Assembly: GCF_900116645.1 (NCBI RefSeq)
Contig: NZ_FPBO01000017.1
Coordinates: 1 to 64,000 of the forward strand
Length of the DNA stretch: 64,000 nucleotides
DNA from: Pseudoduganella namucuonensis
GTDB lineage: Bacteria; Pseudomonadota; Gammaproteobacteria; Burkholderiales; Burkholderiaceae_D
Reading direction: 5' to 3'
Within the stretch, counting starts at the first letter, position 1. The number at the start of each line of letters is the position of its first letter. Positions 53,113 to 60,371 of the stretch are shown in pieces. The notes beneath the pieces were generated by a model, which searched no databases, had not been told where the DNA came from, and saw nothing but the letters and a program-made list of their open reading frames with translations. The position numbers were made by a program, and so were the translations under genes.

Positions 53113-53787
53113 ATGGCGAACTACGGCTCGGCCGCCCTGGCCACAAAACGCGAAGCGCCCAAACTGTCCGGCGAGGTTTTCGGCGCGTTGATCAACCTCT
53201 CCGGCCGCCGCCGCTTCACCTCGCAGCGCCTGGTGCTGTACGCGGTGCTGGCGGGCCAGGGCCAGGAGGACGCCATCGTCATCGGGCGCGAGGCGCTGGG
53301 CCTGTTCCGCGCCGCCCACACCACCCTGATCAACGGCAGCGACACGGTGCCCGGCATCTTCTGCCCGGCGCTGGAGGAGGCCTATTTCGGCCGCACCGGC
53401 GGCGACCGCCAGATCCAGGCCTTCATGGAGCACGCCGACCGCACGCTGGCGGCGGCCGAGCGCGGCGCGCGCAACACGCAGGAGCTGATCGCGGAACTGG
53501 TGCAAATCACCACGCCGCTGCTGGCGCTGCTGAACCAGCTCACCTCCATCTACGAGGAGCAGTCCAAGCGCCACGCGGTGCAGATGAAGAACCAGCTGCG
53601 CGCGGTGATCACCGACATCGAGACCATCGCCCGCCAGGCGCGCATGGTGTCGTTCAACGCCCGCGTGGTGGCGGCCCGCTCCGGCGTGGCGGGCCGCGAA
53701 TTCGCCGTGGTGGCGAACGAACTGTCCAACATCACCGGCGAAATCGACGACATGGTGAAAACCGCGCTGGCCACCGCCACCGCGTGA
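53113..53787 (+). CDS. Small cytoplasmic chemoreceptor-like (MCP hairpin) protein in the nitrate cluster
   Basis: This 224-aa protein has no signal peptide or transmembrane segment. The C-terminal part (about 130-224) resembles the signalling tip of methyl-accepting chemotaxis proteins: TIARQARMVSFNARVVAARS, then GREFAVVANELSNITGEID, comparable to the NA..IEAARAGE.GRGFAVVA.EVR tip. The N-terminal half (about 1-110) is unknown to me (FTSQRLVLYAVLAGQGQEDA; NGSDTVPGIFCPALEEAYF). It lies 34 bp after nasS and 11 bp before the SUMT gene, so it is part of the nitrate operon. It might link nitrate status to chemosensory or oligomeric signalling. Confidence 0.72.
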   Translation: MANYGSAALATKREAPKLSGEVFGALINLSGRRRFTSQRLVLYAVLAGQGQEDAIVIGREALGLFRAAHTTLINGSDTVPGIFCPALEEAYFGRTGGDRQIQAFMEHADRTLAAAERGARNTQELIAELVQITTPLLALLNQLTSIYEEQSKRHAVQMKNQLRAVITDIETIARQARMVSFNARVVAARSGVAGREFAVVANELSNITGEIDDMVKTALATATA

Positions 53788-53798
53788 AAGGAACGAGC

Positions 53799-54608
53799 AT
53801 GAATGGCAAAGTCACCCTGGTGGGCGCCGGTCCCGGCGACCCGGACCTGCTGACCATCAAGGCCGTGAAGGCCATCGAAAGCGCGGACGTGCTGCTGGTG
53901 GACGACCTGGTCAACCCCGAGATCCTGGCCTTCGCGCCGCCGGCGGCGCGCGTGATCCAGGTGGGCAAGCGCGGCGGCTGCCAGCAGACCCCGCAGGAAT
54001 TCATCGAGCGGCTGATGATCGCCGAGGCGCGCGCCGGCCACCACGTGGTGCGCCTGAAGGGCGGCGACCCCTATCTGTTCGGGCGCGGCGGCGAGGAGCG
54101 CGCCCACCTGATGGCGCGGGGCGTGGCGGTGGACGTGGTGCCCGGCATCAGCAGCGGCCTGGCCGCGCCGTCTAGCGTCGGCATTCCGCTCACGCACCGC
54201 GAGTGGAGCCAGGGCGCGGTGTTCGTCACCGGCCACGGCAAGGACGCGGCGTCGGAGCCGAATTGGGGCGCGCTGGCGCAAAGCGGGCTGACGCTGGTGA
54301 TCTATATGGGCGTGGCGCGCTGCGCCGCGATCCAGGCCGGCCTGCTGGCCGGCGGCGCGCGTCCGGACACGCCGGTGGCGGTGGTGCAGTCGGCCACCCG
54401 CGACGCGCAGCGCCAATTGATCACCACCCTGGGCGAGTTGCCGGCGGCGCTGGCCGCCAGCGGCCTGGGCAGCCCGGCCATCATCGTGGTCGGCGACGTG
54501 GTGCGGTGCGCCGACGCGTGGGGCGCGTCGGCCCATGCACCAGCCCATGCACCCGTTTTTGCACCAAGCTTGGGCGCTGGTGCACCGCAATATGCCGCGC
54601 AAGGCTGA
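53799..54608 (+). CDS. cobA: Uroporphyrinogen-III C-methyltransferase (SUMT)
   Basis: This 269-aa SAM-dependent enzyme makes precorrin-2, the precursor of the sirohaem in NirB. Motifs are VTLVGAGPGDPDLLTIKAVK, ADVLLVDDLVNPEIL, VRLKGGDPYLFGRGGEE, VVPGISSGLAAPSSVGIPLTH and the C-terminal GSPAIIVVGDVV. It is a single-domain enzyme without the CysG oxidase/chelatase part. AAAGGAACGAGC precedes the ATG at 53799. The last 25 residues (HAPAHAPVFAPSLGAGAP) are low-complexity and coincide with a cluster of GCACC/GGTGC sequences. Placement before nirB fits dedicated sirohaem supply. Confidence 0.92.
   Translation: MNGKVTLVGAGPGDPDLLTIKAVKAIESADVLLVDDLVNPEILAFAPPAARVIQVGKRGGCQQTPQEFIERLMIAEARAGHHVVRLKGGDPYLFGRGGEERAHLMARGVAVDVVPGISSGLAAPSSVGIPLTHREWSQGAVFVTGHGKDAASEPNWGALAQSGLTLVIYMGVARCAAIQAGLLAGGARPDTPVAVVQSATRDAQRQLITTLGELPAALAASGLGSPAIIVVGDVVRCADAWGASAHAPAHAPVFAPSLGAGAPQYAAQG
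54537..54583. promoter_or_regulatory. Cluster of NtrC-like half-sites inside the end of the SUMT gene
   Basis: GCACC occurs at 54537, 54549 and 54561, exactly 12 bp apart, and GGTGC at 54579-54583. They lie about 110-160 bp before the predicted sigma54 start of the transporter leader. None pair at the canonical N5 spacing, so this is a weak, suggestive enhancer. Confidence 0.35.
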
Positions 54609-54669
54609 AATTAAGGCCAATAAGACAACATTTACGGTCATTTCCCCCTGCGATCGCGCCCGATGAACC

Positions 54670-54685
54670 TGGCACGGCGCTTGCA
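54670..54685 (+). promoter_or_regulatory. Sigma54 promoter of the nitrate transporter-reductase operon
   Basis: TGGCAC-GGCGC-TTGCA is a full match to the -24/-12 consensus TGGCAC-N5-TTGCW. The predicted start is near 54695, immediately before the first leader hairpin, as in the nasS leader. Confidence 0.92.
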
Positions 54686-54697
54686 TAGATAAGGACA

Positions 54698-54748
54698 GGA
54701 TCAATGGCGATCCCCCCAGACATGACGTCGATCTAACGAAGGATCGGC
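54698..54748 (+). ncRNA. ANTAR target hairpins in the nitrate transporter leader
   Basis: P1 is GGATC (54698-54702), loop AATGGC, GATCC (54709-54713). P2 is GTCGATCT (54727-54734), loop AACGAA, GGATCGGC (54741-54748), eight pairs including two G-U. Both hexaloops carry A1 and G4. They are separated by 13 nt and followed by a terminator at 54757. This is the expected NasT binding target. Confidence 0.88.
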
Positions 54749-54756
54749 AAAAGGAC

Positions 54757-54810
54757 AAAGGCGTCCGCCCGGCTTGGTTTCAGACCTCGCTGCGCGGACG
54801 CCTTTTTGTT
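54757..54810 (+). terminator. Leader terminator before the nitrate transporter gene
   Basis: AAAGGCGTCCGC (54757-54768) is fully complementary to GCGGACGCCTTT (54794-54805), a 12-bp stem, followed by TTGTTT. It lies between the sigma54 promoter and the transporter ATG, so it must be overcome, presumably by NasT, for the operon to be read. Unlike in the nasS leader, hairpin P2 does not overlap this stem. Confidence 0.92.
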
Positions 54811-54830
54811 TATTACACGGGACAAAAAAA

Positions 54831-56129
54831 ATGGCCAGCAAAGCAAACAGCATCAAACTCTTCTCGATCTCCACGCCGCCAATGAGGGCGTTCCACCTGA
54901 CGTGGATGGCGTTCTTCATCTGCTTCTTCGCGTGGTTCGCCTGCGCGCCGCTGATGCCGGTCATTAAAGGCGAATTCGGACTGACGATGGCGCAGATCGC
55001 CAACATCAACATCGCCGCCGTGGCCATCACCATCATCGTGCGCCTGATCATCGGCCCGATGTGCGACCGCTACGGCCCGCGCAAGACCTACACCGGCCTG
55101 CTGGTGCTGGGCTCCATTCCCGTGCTGGGCGTGGCCGCGGCGCAGACCTACGAGAGCTTCCTGTTCTTCCGCCTGCTGATCGGCGCGGTCGGCGCCAGCT
55201 TCGTCATCACCCAGTACCACACCTCGGTGATGTTCGGCCCCAACGTGGTCGGCACCGCCAACGCGGCGGCCGCGGGCTGGGGCAACGCCGGCGGCGGCGC
55301 GGCGCAGGCGCTGATGCCGTTGCTGATGGCCGCGATGATCATGATGGGCGTGTCCGAGACCTTCGGCTGGCGCGCCGCCCTGATCGTGCCGGGCGTGCTG
55401 ATGCTGGTCATGTCGGTGGTGTACTGGAAATTCACGCAAGACTGCCCGCAAGGCAATTACAGCGAGCTGCGCGCGGCCGGCATCGCCATCGAAGGCGGCA
55501 AGAAAGGCGGCTGGGAGAGCTTCAAACTGGCCGCCGCCAACTACCGCGTCTGGCTGCTGTTCGTCACCTACGGCGCCTGCTTCGGCGTGGAGATCTTCAT
55601 CCACAACATCGCCGCCGTCTACTACGTCGACCATTTCAGCCTGTCCTTGAAAGAGGCCGGCATGGCCGCCGCCAGCTTCGGCCTGCTGGCGCTGTTCGCC
55701 CGCGCCCTGGGCGGCTGGGTCTCCGACAAGGCCGCCATGCGCGGCAACCTGAATAGCCGCGTCACGCTGCTGTTCATCATGATGATCGGCGAAGGCGCCG
55801 GCCTGCTGTGGTTCGCCAACGCCGACAGCGTGATGTTCGCCGTGATCGCCATGCTGGTGTTCGGCATGTTCACCCACATGGCTTGCGGCGCGACCTACGC
55901 CCTGGTGCCCTTCGTCGACAAGCGCGCCCTGGGCGGCGTGGCCGGCATCATCGGCGCCGGCGGCAACGTGGGCGCGGTGGCGGCCGGTTTCCTGATGAAG
56001 GGCACCGGCGGCAACGTGCAGCAAACCCTCAGCATCCTCGGCGTGCTGGTCGCGGCTTCGGCGCTGTGCGCGATCGCCGCCCGCTTCAGCACGACGGCAG
56101 TAGAAGAATCGGCGCTTGCCGCAGCATAA
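54831..56129 (+). CDS. Nitrate/nitrite MFS transporter (NarK/NasA family)
   Basis: This 432-aa inner-membrane protein has 12 expected transmembrane helices and imports nitrate for assimilation. The nitrate-signature motifs of the NNP family are present: AAAAGWGNAGGGAAQALMP in helix 5 and IIGAGGNVGAVAAGFL in helix 11. The conserved Arg of helix 2 is in IIVRLIIGPMCDRYGPRKTY, the other in LLALFARALGGWVSDKA. The start MASKANSIKLF is at 54831, just after the leader terminator; a frame opening within the terminator is not used. It heads the nirB-nirD-oxidoreductase-nasA operon (17-bp gap to nirB). Confidence 0.93.
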   Translation: MASKANSIKLFSISTPPMRAFHLTWMAFFICFFAWFACAPLMPVIKGEFGLTMAQIANINIAAVAITIIVRLIIGPMCDRYGPRKTYTGLLVLGSIPVLGVAAAQTYESFLFFRLLIGAVGASFVITQYHTSVMFGPNVVGTANAAAAGWGNAGGGAAQALMPLLMAAMIMMGVSETFGWRAALIVPGVLMLVMSVVYWKFTQDCPQGNYSELRAAGIAIEGGKKGGWESFKLAAANYRVWLLFVTYGACFGVEIFIHNIAAVYYVDHFSLSLKEAGMAAASFGLLALFARALGGWVSDKAAMRGNLNSRVTLLFIMMIGEGAGLLWFANADSVMFAVIAMLVFGMFTHMACGATYALVPFVDKRALGGVAGIIGAGGNVGAVAAGFLMKGTGGNVQQTLSILGVLVAASALCAIAARFSTTAVEESALAAA

Positions 56130-56146
56130 ACATTAGGGAGTAATAC

Positions 56147-58675
56147 ATGAAGATCATCGTCATTGGCCACGGCATGGTGGGCCACAAGTTTCTGGAAAGC
56201 CTGGCAGCCACTCCGGTCGCCGACATGCAGGTGACGGTACTGTGCGAGGAACCGCGTCCGGCATACGACCGCGTTCACCTGTCGGAGTTCTTCTCCGGCA
56301 AATCCGCAGAGGACCTGTCGCTGGTCAAGCCCGGCTTCTTCGAGCGCGACGACATGGTGCTGCGTCTGAACGCCCGCGCGGTCGCCATCGACCCCGCCGC
56401 CAAGACCGTGACCACCAATGACGGTGATGTTCTGCCCTACGACAAACTGGTGATGGCCACCGGCTCCTTCCCCTTCGTGCCGCCGCTGCCCGGCAAGGAC
56501 CGCAAGGACTGCTTCGTCTACCGCACCATCGAGGACCTGGAGGCCATGCTCGAATGCGGCCAGCGCGCCAAGACCGGCGTGGTGATCGGCGGCGGCCTGC
56601 TGGGCCTGGAATGCGCCAAGGCGCTGCGTGACATGAACCTGGAAACCCACGTGGTCGAGTTCTCGCCGCGCCTGATGGCGGTGCAGGTCGACGACGGCGG
56701 CGCGCGCATGCTGCGCTCCAAGATCGAGGCGCTGGGCGTGACGGTGCACACGGCCAAGAACACGGTGTCCATCGTGGACGGCGTGGACGGCACCCACCGC
56801 ATGGAATTCTTCGACGGCAGCCACCTGGACACCGACATGATCGTGTTCTCGGCCGGCATCCGCCCGCGCGACATGCTGGCCAAGGAATGCGGCCTGGAAG
56901 TGGGCCCGCGCGGCGGCATCGTCATCGACAACAACTGCCTGACCTCGGACCGCGACATCTACGCCATCGGCGAGTGCGCGCTGTGGGGCGGCATGATCTT
57001 CGGCCTGGTGGCCCCCGGCTACGAGATGGCGCGCGTGGCCGCCAAGCACCTGCTGGGCGAGATCGCCGAATTCACCGGCGCCGACATGAGCACCAAGCTG
57101 AAACTGATGGGCGTGGACGTGGCCTCCATCGGCGACCCGCACGGCAAGGAAGAGGGCAGCCGCTCCTACCAGTTCATGGACGAGCGCAAACAGGTCTACA
57201 AGAAGATCGTGGTGTCGAGCTGCGGCCGCTACCTGCTGGGCGGCGTGATGGTGGGCGACGCCAGCGAGTATGGCACCCTGCTGCAAATGATGCTCAACAA
57301 GATCGAGCTGCCCGAATCGCCCGAGTTCCTGATCCTGCCGCAGTCGGACGGCCAGGCCAAGCCGGGCCTGGGCGTGGACGCGCTGCCGGACGGCGCGCAG
57401 ATCTGCTCCTGCAACGACGTGTCCAAGGGCGCCATCTGCGGCGCAGTGGCCGAGGGCTGCACCACCATCGGCGCCATCAAGAGCTGCACCAAGGCCGGCA
57501 CCGCCTGCGGCGGCTGCGTGCCGCTGGTGACGCAGGTGATGAAGGCCGAGATGAAGAAGCTGGGCATGGACGTCAACAACAACGTCTGCGAACACTTCGC
57601 CCACTCGCGCCAGGAGCTGTTCCACATCATCAAGGCCGGCAACATCCGCACCTTCGACGCGCTGCTGGAGCAGCACGGCAAGGGCCTGGGCTGCGACATT
57701 TGCAAACCGCTGGCCGCCAGCATCCTGGCCTCGGTGTGGAACGAGTTCGTGCTGAAGAAGGAACACGCCAGCCTGCAGGATTCGAACGACTACTTCCTGG
57801 GCAACATCCAGAAGGACGGCACCTACTCGGTGGTGCCGCGCATGCCGGGCGGCGAAGTCACGGCCGACGGCCTGATCGCGGTCGGCATGGTGGCCAAGAA
57901 ATACGGCCTGTACACCAAGATCACCGGCGGCCAGCGCGTCGACCTGTTCGGCGCCCGCGTCGAGCAGCTGCCCTCGATCTGGGAGGAACTGATCGCGGCC
58001 GGCTTCGAAACCGGCCACGCCTACGGCAAGTCGCTGCGCACGGTGAAATCCTGCGTCGGCTCGACCTGGTGCCGCTACGGCGTCGACGATTCCGTCGGCC
58101 TGGCGATCGAACTGGAAAACCGCTACAAGGGCCTGCGCGCCCCGCACAAGATCAAGTTCGGCGTGTCCGGCTGCACCCGCGAGTGCGCCGAGGCGCAGGG
58201 CAAGGACGTGGGCATCATCGCCACCGAGAAGGGCTGGAACCTGTACGTGTGCGGCAACGGCGGCATGAAGCCGCGCCACGCGGAGCTGATCGCCTCGGAC
58301 CTGGACAAGGCCACGATGATCAAGTACATCGACCGCTTCCTGATGTTCTACACCCGCACCGCCGACCGCCTGCAGCGCACCAGCGTGTGGCGCGACAACC
58401 TGGAGGGCGGCCTGGACTACCTGAAGGACGTGGTCATCAACGACAAGCTGGGCATCGCCGCCGAGCTGGAAGCGGACATGCAGAACGTGGTCGACACCTA
58501 CGAGTGCGAGTGGAAGGCCGCCGTCACCGATCCGGAGACCCGCAAGCGCTTCCGCCACTTCGTCAACAGCGACAAGGCCGATCCGAACGTGGTCTTCATG
58601 GAGGAGCGCGGCCAGATCCGTCCGGCCACCGTGGCCGAGCGCAAAGCCGTCGTCATCCCGATCAAAGTAGCCTAA
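56147..58675 (+). CDS. nirB: Assimilatory nitrite reductase large subunit
   Basis: This 842-aa NADH-dependent nitrite reductase reduces nitrite to ammonium. It has N-terminal FAD/NAD domains (IIVIGHGMVGHKFLESL; TGVVIGGGLLGLECAKAL; YAIGECALWGG) and a BFD-like [2Fe-2S] domain (about 420-475, ICSCNDVSKGAICG and GTACGGCVPL). The ferredoxin-like half and the sirohaem/[4Fe-4S] domain follow, with Cys near 636 and 642 (SCVGSTWCRYG) and 676-680 (VSGCTRECAEAQGKDVG). GGGAG precedes the ATG. It is followed by nirD after 20 bp. Sirohaem would come from the SUMT gene upstream. Confidence 0.96.
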   Translation: MKIIVIGHGMVGHKFLESLAATPVADMQVTVLCEEPRPAYDRVHLSEFFSGKSAEDLSLVKPGFFERDDMVLRLNARAVAIDPAAKTVTTNDGDVLPYDKLVMATGSFPFVPPLPGKDRKDCFVYRTIEDLEAMLECGQRAKTGVVIGGGLLGLECAKALRDMNLETHVVEFSPRLMAVQVDDGGARMLRSKIEALGVTVHTAKNTVSIVDGVDGTHRMEFFDGSHLDTDMIVFSAGIRPRDMLAKECGLEVGPRGGIVIDNNCLTSDRDIYAIGECALWGGMIFGLVAPGYEMARVAAKHLLGEIAEFTGADMSTKLKLMGVDVASIGDPHGKEEGSRSYQFMDERKQVYKKIVVSSCGRYLLGGVMVGDASEYGTLLQMMLNKIELPESPEFLILPQSDGQAKPGLGVDALPDGAQICSCNDVSKGAICGAVAEGCTTIGAIKSCTKAGTACGGCVPLVTQVMKAEMKKLGMDVNNNVCEHFAHSRQELFHIIKAGNIRTFDALLEQHGKGLGCDICKPLAASILASVWNEFVLKKEHASLQDSNDYFLGNIQKDGTYSVVPRMPGGEVTADGLIAVGMVAKKYGLYTKITGGQRVDLFGARVEQLPSIWEELIAAGFETGHAYGKSLRTVKSCVGSTWCRYGVDDSVGLAIELENRYKGLRAPHKIKFGVSGCTRECAEAQGKDVGIIATEKGWNLYVCGNGGMKPRHAELIASDLDKATMIKYIDRFLMFYTRTADRLQRTSVWRDNLEGGLDYLKDVVINDKLGIAAELEADMQNVVDTYECEWKAAVTDPETRKRFRHFVNSDKADPNVVFMEERGQIRPATVAERKAVVIPIKVA

Positions 58676-58695
58676 GTAGCCTGAGGAGATTCACC

Positions 58696-59043
58696 ATGCA
58701 CCGCGACAACCTGACCGCCAACTGGACGCCGATCTGCGACCTGGACGACATCGTCCCCAACACCGGCGTGTGCGCCCTGCTGAACGGCGAGGCCGTGGCC
58801 GTGTTCCGCCTGAAAGGCGACGAGCCGCGCGTGTTCGCCGTCTCCAACTTCGACCCCAACTCGGACGCCTCGGTGCTGTCGCGCGGCCTGGTGGGCAGCC
58901 TGGGCGAGCGCATCGTGGTCGCCTCGCCGATCTACAAGCACCATTTCGACCTGCAGACGGGCGAATGCCTGGAGGCGCCGGAGCACTCGATCGCGACCTT
59001 CCCGGCGCGCGTCGACGGCGGCAAAGTATGGGTGGGCGCGTAA
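58696..59043 (+). CDS. nirD: Nitrite reductase small subunit
   Basis: This 115-aa Rieske-fold subunit pairs with NirB. It has NWTPICDLDDIVPNTGVCAL, VFAVSNFDPNSDASVLSRG, and VVASPIYKHHFDLQTGECLE with the end VDGGKVWVG. As in other NirD proteins the Cys/His ligands of true Rieske clusters are absent, so it carries no iron-sulfur centre. TGAGGAG precedes the ATG. The next gene begins one base after its stop. Confidence 0.95.
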   Translation: MHRDNLTANWTPICDLDDIVPNTGVCALLNGEAVAVFRLKGDEPRVFAVSNFDPNSDASVLSRGLVGSLGERIVVASPIYKHHFDLQTGECLEAPEHSIATFPARVDGGKVWVGA

Positions 59044-59044
59044 C

Positions 59045-60280
59045 ATGAACGCCGCGGCAGCCAAGCCAAACACCAAGCCGGCGCTGGTCGTGATCGGCAA
59101 CGGCATGGCCGGCATGCGCACGGTGGAGGAGCTGCAAAAGCTCGCGCCGGACCTGTACGACATCACCGTGTTCGGCGCCGAGCCGTACGGCAACTACAAC
59201 CGCATCCTGCTGTCGCCGGTGCTGGCGGGCGAGAAGACGGTGGACGACATCATGCTGCACACGCGCGAGTGGTACGAGCGCAACGGCGTCACGCTGCACG
59301 CCGGCGACCCGGTGGTGCACATCGACCGCCGCCGCCGCGTCGTGCGCGCCCAGTCGGGCAAGGAAGTGCGCTACGACCGGCTGCTGCTGGCCACCGGCTC
59401 CAAGCCCTTCATCATTCCGGTGCCGGGCCACCAGCTGCCGGGCGTGATCGCCTTCCGCGACATCCAGGACGTGGAGACCATGCTGGAGGCGTCGCGCAAC
59501 CACACCCACGCGGTGGTGATCGGCGGCGGCCTGCTGGGCCTGGAGGCCGCCAACGGCCTGCTGCGCCAGGGCATGCAAGTGACGGTGGTGCACGTGACCG
59601 ACGCGCTGATGAACCAGCAACTGGACAAGCCCGCCGCGCAATTGCTGCAAAAGGCGCTGGAGGGCAAGGGCCTGAACTTCATGCTGAGCGCGCAGACCGC
59701 CGAAATCGTCGGCCCGGACCGCGTGACGGCCGTGCGCTTCAAGGACGGTTCCGAAATCCCGGCCGACCTGGTGGTGATGACGGCCGGCGTGCGCCCGAAC
59801 ATCGAACTGGCCAAAGCGGCCGGCCTGCACTGCGACCGCGCCATCGTGGTCGACGACACGCTGCAGACCTACGACCCGCGGGTGTACGCCGTCGGCGAAT
59901 GCGTGCAGCACCGCAGCGCGCTGTTCGGCCTGGTGGCGCCGATCTGGGAACAGGCGCGCGTGTGCGGCGCCCACCTGGCCGGCGCCGGCCACCGCCGCTA
60001 CGTGCAGCAAGCCTCGCCCACCCGCCTGAAGGTGACGGGTGTAGACTTGTACTCGGTGGGTGACTTCATCGGCGGCGAGGGCAGCGAGGACCTGGTGCTG
60101 CGCGACGCGCGGCGCGGCGTCTACAAGCGCCTGGTGCTCAAGGGCGGCTGCGTGATCGGCGCCGTGCTGTACGGCGACGTGCAGGACGGCCCGTGGTATT
60201 TCGACCTGATCCAGAACCGCACCGACATCAGCGCCATCCGCCAGCATCTGCTGTTCGGCCAGGCCCTGTGCGCGGCGTAA
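59045..60280 (+). CDS. FAD/NAD(P)-dependent oxidoreductase, likely nitrate reductase electron-transfer subunit
   Basis: This 411-aa flavoprotein is related to the N-terminal half of NirB. It has an FAD site (ALVVIGNGMAGMRTVEEL), EPYGNYNRILLSPVLAGEK, a second dinucleotide site (HAVVIGGGLLGLEAANGL) and VYAVGECVQHRSALFGLVAP. It lacks the BFD and sirohaem domains, so it is a standalone reductase. Lying between nirD and nasA, it probably passes electrons from NAD(P)H to the nitrate reductase, like NasB/NasC-type subunits. It begins one base after nirD. Confidence 0.87.
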   Translation: MNAAAAKPNTKPALVVIGNGMAGMRTVEELQKLAPDLYDITVFGAEPYGNYNRILLSPVLAGEKTVDDIMLHTREWYERNGVTLHAGDPVVHIDRRRRVVRAQSGKEVRYDRLLLATGSKPFIIPVPGHQLPGVIAFRDIQDVETMLEASRNHTHAVVIGGGLLGLEAANGLLRQGMQVTVVHVTDALMNQQLDKPAAQLLQKALEGKGLNFMLSAQTAEIVGPDRVTAVRFKDGSEIPADLVVMTAGVRPNIELAKAAGLHCDRAIVVDDTLQTYDPRVYAVGECVQHRSALFGLVAPIWEQARVCGAHLAGAGHRRYVQQASPTRLKVTGVDLYSVGDFIGGEGSEDLVLRDARRGVYKRLVLKGGCVIGAVLYGDVQDGPWYFDLIQNRTDISAIRQHLLFGQALCAA

Positions 60281-60284
60281 AACC

Positions 60285-60350
60285 GGGGACAGACCCGCGT
60301 TCCGCGCCGCTGGCTTGAGCCAGGGTGTCTGGCGCGTAGGGTCTGTCCCC
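60285..60350. repeat. Inverted repeat between the oxidoreductase gene and nasA
   Basis: GGGGACAGACCC (60285-60296) and GGGTCTGTCCCC (60339-60350) are perfect 12-bp arms around a 42-nt interior, itself partly palindromic (CTGGCTTGAGCCAG). It lies inside the operon, between two genes that should be co-transcribed, and may act as a processing or attenuation hairpin or be a REP-type mobile element. Confidence 0.85.
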
Positions 60351-60371
60351 AGCAGCCGCTAACGAAATATA

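Noticed and set aside
55895..58558. An 887-codon minus-strand frame opposite nirB
   Set aside because: It is antisense low-complexity composition; nirB on the plus strand has all its cofactor motifs.
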